From contig NW_026262668.1 of NCBI RefSeq assembly GCF_021869535.1, positions 64,634,058 to 64,698,057 on the forward strand: a stretch of DNA of 64,000 nt, given 5' to 3'. A program made the position numbers and the translations under genes. The notes beneath the pieces are model-generated. The model made no database searches, was not told where the DNA came from, and worked only from the letters and a program-made list of their open reading frames with translations. The stretch's first letter is position 1; each line of letters begins with the position of its first letter. Shown here piece by piece: positions 13,601 through 24,400 of the stretch. This stretch comes from Mytilus californianus (lineage: Eukaryota > Mollusca > Bivalvia > Mytilida > Mytilidae).

Positions 13601-16600
13601 AATAAACCATCCTAAAGTCAGCAAGAAAGGGCTTATAAGAAATTACTTTATTTAATGAAAGTATGTATAATATGTCTTCTCATAAAATATTTTTTTACTT
13701 CTATACATGCTAAGTGTGACATTTGTTAAAGTTAATATCCACAGTGTATTGCAAATGTAGTCCTTTTACTTTCATTTATTGAATAATGTTATGTTGTAAT
13801 TTAGCATTACTATTGCCATTTAAAAGTCAAATTTATATATTTCCTTTTTTTATATTTTTCCAAACCTCTATATTCTTGGCCAATAGTGGTTGCTATTGCC
13901 CTTTTTAACTTTTCATTTATAAAGATGTGTAACCTTTTTTACTGAGTTTTAACAATATATCTTTACTTACGTTCACATGAACTAGGACAGCAGTCTCCAT
14001 CCAAACGGACCTCTTGTGTTCCTTCTTTACAGTTTAAAGCAACACATGTCTCTGTGCGACAGAATACATCCAGTTGTCCATTTGAATTAAGATTTGGTGT
14101 ACATTCACAGGTATAACATGGTATATTTATAGGATCAGGTTTGAATGGTTTACCGACATCATATTCTTCACCTCTATACCTACATTTTGTTGGTTTATCT
14201 GCAAAAAAAAAATAATTACGGTAATTTCCAATCTAAAGTACTCTGGGAAGTATTTTAAAAGCATAAACCAAAACACTGATTGGTAAACATGATTTATACA
14301 ACATAAATATATATGACAGAGGCAGACTTAGGGATCCCTTTATGGAGCTACATGTACATATATGGTTAATACAAAAATAAGGAGATGTTGATGGTTGCCA
14401 ATGAGACAACTATCCACCAGAATACAAATGAAGTGGATATCAGCAATTATAGGCCACTTTATGGCCTTCAACAATGAGAAAATCCCATACTGTATATTTG
14501 GCTATAGAAGGTCCTAAAATGAAAAATGTGAAACAATTTAAACGAGAAAAAGGCCTAATCTATAACAAAACAATATACAAAAAACAAATATGACAGACAT
14601 GAACTAATGACAATCAGTAACCTAGGGGCAGCTTCTTGCAGGATCCTGGCTTGGGACAGGCACATAAAGAATGATGTACTGGGTGCTTGGCAATGGTAAA
14701 TGAAGAAGAAATTAATTTACAAGACTGGGAATATTTTCTTTCCAGTCCAATTTGGATGAATTATCTTTTCCAACTGACAACAAATAAGTGTTTTTCAAAA
14801 TCTGGCATATTAAAGGTATCCTTCAGGTAAATGATATTGTAGAAGAACTTTTGTATCAGTTTCAGAAATGTTTACAAATGGATTTAGACATCATTTAATA
14901 TAATAGCATAATTTCTAATACCCAGTATTTCAAAAAAATTATTAAGGGAGATTATAAATTTTCTTTCATTCCATCAGTTATGAAGACCATTCTCAAAAGC
15001 CAAAAGGGATCTAAAGAAATTTATTTTGTGCTTCATAAAACCAACACTGTTCCTACAGGAGTAAAAAGATGGGAGGCAATATAAGGTTACGAAGATCAGA
15101 ACTGGAAAAAGATTCAATTACCATTTGTCATAACAAAAACCACTAAGCTACAATGGCTTCAGTATAGAATAAATCATAGAATTCTGACAACAAATAAGTT
15201 TTTAAACAAAATAGGGTTACCCGGTAGTTCAAAACCCCAGGTATTTTTGTATTTTGTGAGACTGAATTGGAATGAATTGAACATATACCTTGGTAATGTG
15301 ATTATGTACAACAATTTATTGAGTAAACGGAAAACTTGTTTCTCCAGAATGGTAATGAGTGAGAATACCTTTTACACAAGATATTTTTTTATATAGATAG
15401 CCTTTAAAAAATGTATTGACTAGTTTAACCAAGCTTGGCACATTTCCCAGGATGCTTTACATGCTTATCTGATTAATTAGCAATATTTTTCAGACTAACC
15501 AATTTTTTTTTTTTTTTTTTTTAATTTACTTAATTTATTCAATTTTTTTCTTATTCATCTTTAAGTTTTATAATTATTCAAATAATAGGGTAATGTGTCC
15601 ATGGGACACAGATGATGCCCCCGATTGCATATAATGTTATAAAGGGCCATAACTCAAGAACTGTAAAAGTGACACTACCCAAATTTGAACTTGATCTGAG
15701 TTTTGTGGTAATAAGCATTTTTTATAAGTTTAATAACATTTAGTTGACGTAAAGGGGCATAACTCTAGAACAGTAGAAGTGACGCCACCAAAATTCAATC
15801 TTTATCTGTGTTTTGTGGTAATTAGCATTGTGCATAAGTTTCATAACATTTGGTTTGAGGCAAACTAAAGTTAGAGAACAGAAACAAATATTTAAGAAAT
15901 TTTGAGATTTGTAAAGGGCCATAACTCTAGAACGGTAAAAGTGACGCCAACAAAATTCCAACTTGATCTGTGTATTGTGATAATTAGCATTGTGCATCAG
16001 TTTCATAATATTTGGTTGAGGCAAACTAAAGTTAGAGAACAAAAACTAATATTTCAGCAATTTTTCCATTTGTAAAGGGGCATAACTTTAGAACAGTGCA
16101 AGTGACACCACCAAAATTCAAACTTGATCCGTGCTTTGTGGTAATAAACATTGTGGATAAGTTTCATATGCATTTGGTTGAGGCAAACTCAAGTTAGTGA
16201 AGGGATACAAAAAAATCAGCAATTTTTTTGTATGTAACGGGGCATAACTCTAGAACGGTAAAAGTGATGACACCAAAATTCAAACTTGATCTGTGTTTTG
16301 TGGTAATAAAATTATGAACAAGTTTCATAACATTTGGTTGAGGCAAACTAAAGTTAGAGAATGGAAACTAAAAATTCTGCAAATTTTCCATTTGTAAAGG
16401 GGCATAACTCTCAAACAGTAAAAGTGATGCCACCAAAATTCAAACTCAATCTGTGTTTTGTGGTAATAAGCATTGTGGATAAGTTTCATAACATTTGGTT
16501 GAGGCAAACTAATGTTAGAGAACAGAAACCAATTTTGGGACATACAGACAGACTAACGTACGTACAGACAAGGGTAAAACTTAATGACCCCTCCTCTACG

Positions 16601-19600
16601 GTGGGGGCATAAAACTAGAGGCTCTCAAGAGCCTGTGTCGCTCACCTGTATTTACTGATGCTTTGGAAATCATGTAAAATAAGGTTAAAATCATAATTAA
16701 TAGTATTAGATATTAGATATTATAATGATATCTAATTAAGATAGTAACAAAAAACTGCAAAATTTTTGTAAAATTACTAACTCAGGGGCAGCAACCCAAC
16801 AACGGGTTGTCGGATTCGTCTGAAAATTTCAGGGCAGATAAATCTAAATATGATTATCATTTTTGCCACCTTGTCAAATTTGCTCTAAATGCTTTAGTTT
16901 CAGAGATATAAACCAAAAACTGCATTTTACCCCTATGTTCTATTTTTAACTAAGTTGGCCATGATGGTTGGAAGGCGGAGTCATCGGACAATTTTTTTAA
17001 ACTAGATACCCTAATAATGATTATGGCCAAGTATGGTTAAATTTGTCTCAGTAGTTTCAGAGAAGAAGATTTTTGTAAAAGATTACAAAAATTTACGAAA
17101 AATTGTTAAAAATTGACTATTAAGGGCAATAACTCCTAAAGGGGTCGACTGACAATTTTGGTCATGACAACTTATTTGTAGATCTTACTTTGCTGAACAT
17201 TATTGCTGTTTACAGTTTATCTCTATCTATAATAATATTCAAGATAACCAAAAACTGCAAAATTTCCTTAAAATTACCAATTCAGGGGCAGCAACCCAAC
17301 AACAGGTTGTCAGATTTGTCTGGAAATTTCAGGGCAGATAGATCTTGACCTGATAATTAGTTTTACCCTATGTCAGATTTACTCTAAATGCTTTGGTTTC
17401 AGAGATATAAGCCAAAATCTACATTTTTCCCCTATGTTCTATTTTTAGCCATGGCGGCCATTTTGGTTGGTTGGCGGGGTCATCAGAATTTTTATTTAAA
17501 CAAGATACCCTAATGATGATTGTGGCCAAGTTTGGTTAAATTTGGGCCAGTGGTTTCAGAGAAGAAGATTTTTGTAAAAAGCTAACGACGCCGACGCCGA
17601 CGACAGACGACAGACGCCAAGTGATGAGAAAAGCTCACTTGGCCCTTTCGGGCCAGGTGAGCTAAAAAAGTTAGAGAACGGAAACTAAAAATTTTGCAAT
17701 TTTTCCATTTATAAAAGGGCATAACTCTAGAACGGTTAAAGTGACGCCACCAAAATTCAATCTTGATCTGTGTTTTGTGGAAATAAGCATTGTGTATAAG
17801 TTTCATAACATTTGGTTGAGGCAAACTTAAGTTAGAGAACGGAAACTAAACATTTTGCAATTTTTCCATTTATAAAGGGGCATAACTCTAGAACGGTTAA
17901 AGTGATGCCACCAAAATTCAAACTTGATCTGTGTATTGTGGTTATAAGCATTGTGTATAAGTTTCATAACATTTGGTTGAGGCAAACTCATTAAAGAATG
18001 GAAACCAATTATGGGACGTACAGACGGACGTACATACAGACGGACAAGGGTAAAACTTAATGCCCCCACCGCAATAATAAGTTTGGTTTAAAATATTGGT
18101 TCACCTTTTTCAGAGGTTAAGACCTTTGTAATAAAATTTAAATAATTGGTAAAAATTGACATTTAACAATACAATAACTGCTGGAAGTTGTCTTCATAAT
18201 TTTGGTGCAAATGGAGGGTATGTACATTTAATTACATTTTAAACATTTATGCCAAATCAGATTTTTTGAAACTACATGTGTATTACGGTGTTCAATAAAT
18301 TTGATTATTACCTCAATACCTGTACATGTATTAATTTCTTTTTTAAGCCATGACAGCCATGTGGGTTGATGTACAGGAATACAAGTAACAAACTATAATA
18401 TTTAATTCTCTTAGGGTCAAAAATTTCAAGTTGTATTTAAAACTGGTTTAGTGGTTTCATAGAATTAAGATCTTTGAAAAAGTATGCTTGACAAACACCA
18501 AACCATATTAAAACATAGTCCAAATAACTTAGACCAAATAAAACCTCAACCTGGCCCTAGGCAACATGAACTAATAAAATGCTTCGCTGGGCGCAGCTTG
18601 ATACGACCGCAGAGGTCGAACCCTGAACAGTTGGGGCAAGTATGGACACAACATTCAAGCTTGATACAGCTCCGAATTTGGATTGTGATTAAATATTTGA
18701 CACAGCATAGGTTTCTGACACAGAAAGAATGTGGTCTAAGAACTTCAATTTTTTTAATTTACCTATTATGGTCCAATGTCCAAAATCAAAATACATGGTT
18801 AGATTCAGCATATCAAATAACCCCATATATTCAATTTTTGTTGAAATCAAACAAAGTTTAATTTTGGACCCCAACTTGGACAAACTTGAAAACTGGTCCC
18901 ATAATCAAAAATCTAAACACATGTTTAGATTCAGCATATCAAAGTACCCGAAGAATTCAATTTTTGTTAAAATCAAACTAAGTTTAATTTTGGACCCTTT
19001 GGACCTTAATGTAGACAAATTTAAAAAACGGGACCCAAAATTAAAAATCTAAAAACACGGTTAGATTTGGCATATCAAAGAACCCCAATAATTCAATTTT
19101 TGATGAAATCAAACAAAGTTTAATTTTGGACCCTTTTGACCTCAATATGAACCAATTTGATAGCGGGCCCACAAATAAAAAATCTAAATACATGGTAAGA
19201 TTCAGCATATCAAAGAACCCCATATATTCAATTTTTGTTGAAATCAAACAAAGTTTAATTTTGGACCCCAATTTGGACCAACTTGAAAACTGGGCCAAAA
19301 ATCTAAAATCTAAATACATGTTTAGATTCGGCATATCAAAGAACCCCAAATATTCAATTTTTGTTGAAATCAAACAAAGTTTAATTTTGGACCCCAACTT
19401 GGACAAACTTGAAAACTGGTCCCATAATCAAAAATCTAAACACATGTTTAGATTCAGCATATCAAAGAACCCCAAAAATTCAATTTTTGTTAAAATCAAA
19501 CTAAGTTTAATTTTGGACCCTTTGGACCTTAATGTAGACAATTTAAAAAACAGGACCCAAAATTAAAAATCTAAATACACGGTTAGATTTGGCATATCAA

Positions 19601-21364
19601 AGAACCCCAATAATTCAATTTTTGATGAAATCAAACAAAGTTTAATTTTGGACCCTTTTGACCTCAATATGAACCAATTTGATAGCGGGCCCACAAATAA
19701 AAAATCTAAATACATGGTAAGATTCAGCATATCAAAGAACCCCATATATTCAATTTTTGTTGAAATCAAACAAAGTTTAATTTTGGACCCCAATTTGGAC
19801 CAACTTGAAAACTGGGCCAAAAATCTAAAATCTAAATACATGTTTAGATTCAGCATATCAAAGAACCCCTTATATTCAATTTTTGTTGAAATCAAACAAA
19901 GTTTAATTTTGGACCCCAACTTCGACCAACTTGAAAACTGGGCCCATAATCAAAAATCTAAACACATGTTTAGATTCAGCATATCAAAGAACCCTAAGAA
20001 TTCAATTTTTGTTAAAATCAAACTAAGTTTAATTTTGGACCCTTTGGACCTTAATGTAGACCAATTTAAAAAACGGGACCCAAAATTAAAAATCTAAATA
20101 CACGGTTAGAATCGGCATATCAAAGAACCCCAATAATTCAATTTTTGATGAAATCAAACAAAGTTAAATTTTGGACCCTTTGGACCTCAATGTGGACCAA
20201 TTTAAAAACGGGGCCCAAAATCCAAAAACTTAATACACGGTTAGATTCAGCATATTAAAGAACTCCAAGAATTCAAGAATAAAACCCCATTGAAATTGAT
20301 CAAGAAATAAGCAATTTATACGAAGTATCTTCTTTTGCACAATACTGTGCAATTGAATATTTCTTGCTATTGCGCAATACTGTACAATTGACAATTTCTT
20401 GCTATTGCGCAATATTGTGCTATTGGATATTTCTTGCTATTGCGCAATACTGTTAAATTGAAGATTTCTTGCTATTGCGCAATACTGTGCAATTGAAGAT
20501 TTCTTGCTATTGTGCAATACTGTGCAATTGAAAATTTCTTGCTATTGCACAATACTTATTATATAATAATTTACACATCCTGTTTGGTGTGTATCTCCTA
20601 CCATATCATTATTATTTGCTTTTAAATATAAATCAGAAATAACCAACTTAAAATGGAAAATTTTAAAAGAAAAAAAAAAGGAAAAAAAGAAAAAAAAAAA
20701 AAAAAAAAATCCCCCCCCAAATTTTTTGAACCCCCTTATGATTCATCATCCCCAAACTCAATCCCAGCCTTCCCTTTGTGGTATGGTACCTTGCAGTACA
20801 ATTTCAGAGAGATCCATACACTTGAACACAAGTTATTGTCTGGAAACTAGAAAAATGCTTATTTTTGGCCCCTTTTTGGCCCCCAATTCCTTAACGTTTC
20901 GGGCAATCACCCCCAAACTCAATTTCAGCTTTCCCTTTGTGATATGGAACCTTGTAGTACAATTTCAGAAATATCCAAACACTTACACACAAGTTATTGT
21001 CATGAAACTAGAAAAATGCTTGTTTTTTGCCCCTTTTTTGGCCCCTAATTCCTAAAATTTTGAGGCAATTACCCCCAAAATCAATTACAGCCTTCCCTTT
21101 GTGATATGGAACCTTGTGGTACAATGTCAGAGAGATCCATACACTTACACACAAGTTATTGTCTGAAAGTTACAAAAATGCTTATTTTTGGCCCCTTTTT
21201 GGCCCCTAATTCCTTAACTGTTGGTACCATAACCCCCAAAATCAATCCCAACCTTCCTTTCGTGGTATTGAACCTTATGGTGAAATTTCATGGAGATCCA
21301 TTCACTTAAACTAAAGTTAGAGTGCGAAAACCAATGTGTCTTCGGACGACGCCAGACGACGCCG

Positions 21365-21423
<59 letters not shown>

Positions 21424-24400
21424 CGCCAACGTCATACCAATATACGACCAAAAAATTTTTAATTTTTGCGGTCGTATAAAAACTATTCAAACAAGCATTC
21501 TGTGAGTATTGCATGGCAATACAGTCCCCTACTGGTTACAAATTCATTGTAATGGAACGAAATTCTAACTTGATCTATAACTTGTCATGGTGTAAACTAC
21601 ATAAAAATATCAAGTCAAAATCTTCAAGCATGACGAAAAAAACTGTTGAAAACTGATTATTTAAGTGAATTTTCTATGTCCAAAGACCATAACTCAGCTC
21701 AAAATTATCAGACTGGAACAAAATTCCAACTTGATCAGTAACTTGTCATGATAAAACTATATACTAATTAACAAAATCAATATCTTCAAGAATGACAAAC
21801 AAACCTACCACTAAATTCTCCAAACAATTTACCAAAGAAAAGGAAAAAAATCCAAAATGTCATTTCGTCTTTTAAAAAATGAGTTATTTCCCTTTGAACA
21901 GAAATCTACTATTTAATAATAAGTATTTCATAAAAAATTTAATTCTAGGGAAAGGGCTTTAATTGAACAAAGAGAAAAGCTAAAATCGTGAAAATTGAGC
22001 TTGACCTGTAACTTGTCATGATAAATCAATAAACAAAATATCAAATCAATATCTTCAAGCACGAAGAAAAAAGTCTGGAAAACTGATTTGCCGGACTGAC
22101 AGACAGACAGACAGACGGAGTGCAAACCTAAAGTCCCCTTCGACTTCGTCGGTAGGGGACTAATAAAAAAAAAGAGTCCAACAAGAATTCTTCATGCTAC
22201 ACATGATTTTTGATCATTACACTTATTTCAAAGTTAGGTTAAATTTCATGAATTTGTAAATTTATTCATCAGAGAGAAAAAAATCGAAAGTAGGTTTTTA
22301 TATTGAAGTGTATTTCTAAAATAATAATGAACCTCCATCCTATATCTATAAATCTATGTCACGGGGATACTCCATGAACCGAGAATCTGGGTAAGACTCT
22401 TTGAGGAACCTGTGGAGAGGGGACAGAAACATGCAACCAACCCTTATGTGCTTATGTAGAAAGGGGAAAGAAACTACATTTTCTAAATCTAAATCCTCAA
22501 ACTCGCTGGTTTTATACAGTATCAAGCAAGAAAATTGACGCTCTTTTTTATTATTTTTTTCCACTATGTCTAAGATTACTTTAACACAAATTTACAAACG
22601 CTGTGTTATAGTAATCTCATATCGTGTTCAGTCAGATGTGGATCCAGATTTTTGAAAAAAGGGGGGACCAAAAAGTCAATGTTTACAAGGAGTGGGACTT
22701 GTGAACAGTCTACATATTAACCGTATATGTAGCTACATAAGGGTGATCGGGTCCCCTTGTCCTGTGCCTTGTCCCCTCCCCTAAATCCGCCTCTGGTGTT
22801 TATTTTTACAATTTCTCGCTGGCACTTTTTACCTGCATTTGTATGATTCAGTAATACTGGTTTAAACACCACGGTATCAATTTCCAAAAGAAAGGAACCT
22901 GGACAGACTTTTTCTCTTATTAAAAATATTTTACAATCTGTTACATATGCAATTCGGGTCATTTAATTAGTTTTATCAAATCGAACCGGGAGAACTACAG
23001 TACACTGGTATCTAATCTTTCCAGACTTTGGTGAAATAAAAATCTGTCGGCAAAGAACCATCTAGGCCTATAAAACCATGCCGGATATGATAAAGTCGAG
23101 ACGTTTTTGATATATGGATTACAACCCGTTTTCACGGTATGAATATGACAAAACGCAACCCTCGGCTACGACGCAAACTGCATGGCAGAATGAAATAGTG
23201 GATACCGTCAACGACGCAGAACAAAATCTATGTTCGACAGTCAGTAATCTGAACAGCATGATGGATGACCTTTTTTTTCGTTTTTTTTTTATCATCTTCT
23301 ATCATGACTTTCCGTATTTCTTAACAGCACAGTACGAGAAACCGTATAGGCAGTCTAACTAAGCCAGCTCTCACTATCCCGGTACTTGCGTTTGTAGAAA
23401 CGCAACTGGTCTAGGTAGCTTCGAAATTAATTAACAGACTGCTTGTACTACTCACATGATACCTGAGGAATCTGATTACTGCCACTGTATTCGATGACCA
23501 CATATAAGATTTAACTATTAAAACTAAATACCCAGTGGACTATTTCAATTTGAATTCGTTCAGTTTTTCACCAAGTTTAAATGATAAATATGGCCGATTT
23601 ACGTACGAAATTTGATCATCGGTAAACTATTGTCGCCTCATATTTGATATGTGTATCCTGCATGTTGAAAACTGTTTCATATGGCGGCAATATTAAATAT
23701 CTGGTAAAATCCGGTATGAGTTTGAAAGTTAACCACCTATGAAACTGCCCAAATTACTTAGAATACTCCCAAAATTATTATTTCATGCCTTTTTCTAACA
23801 TTTTTTAGTGTCCTATTTATACTTATGTGTGCATATTGCTTTAATGATGAAATGCATCCATGATAATATCAAAGTAATTGAACTACATATCGTCTTCGAT
23901 AGCTGATCTGGTATGAGTTTGAAAGTAAACCACCTATTAAGCTGCCCAAATTAGTTAAAATACTCCCAAAAATATTATTTGATGACTTTTTCTAACATTT
24001 TTTAGTGTCCTTTTTATACTTATGTGTGCATATTGCTTTAATGATGAAATGCATCCATGATAATATCAAAGTAGTTCAACTACATTTCGTCTTCGATAGC
24101 GGAAACTATGACATAGCCTCACAAATCCTATCTTTTACCGAACAAATATTGCCCAGAAATCCCAATAATAAAACGCACTAGCGGCTGCGAGACTCTTAGC
24201 AGAATACAATGGCAGACAAATTAATGTAACGAAAGTTATTTTTAAATGACAACAGAATTTCATATTTTCGACAGATTATTGGAATGAAGACGACATCCGC
24301 ATAGCAAATCAAATCTTGCAAAGTTTTATCTCTATTGCATGATTTATAGGTTTCAAAGTGTGATTAAAAAAATATGTAACCGTATTGATAATAATGATAA

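Larger units (their letters stand above)
18589..21482 (+). mobile_element. Family A element, long copy (A2)
   Basis: Same ends as A1: GGGCGCAGCTTGATACGACC at the left, and hairpin ATACGACC ... GCGGTCGTAT (21442-21477) at the right. Between them lie four parts: a ~130-bp/522-bp higher-order array (18770-20240), a 35-bp minisatellite (20340-20556), four ~160-bp units as in A1 (20735-21320) and a (GAC)n tract (21343-21425). No coding capacity; open frames across the arrays on both strands are by-products. Family D element D1 starts within about 10 bp of its end. Confidence 0.87.

Noticed and set aside
15740-18069. Open frames with repeated [10 protein letters not shown]-type peptides on the minus strand
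   Set aside because: They are translations of the ~160-bp units of family C elements and recur with each unit.
18729-20097. Open frames of 107-149 codons on the plus strand and 118-121 codons on the minus strand
   Set aside because: They follow the 522-bp and ~130-bp tandem repeat units in element A2, exist on both strands at once, and have no start context, splice support or domain.
21290-21514. Poly-Asp, poly-Ser and poly-Val open frames
   Set aside because: Simple translation of the (GAC)n microsatellite of element A2.
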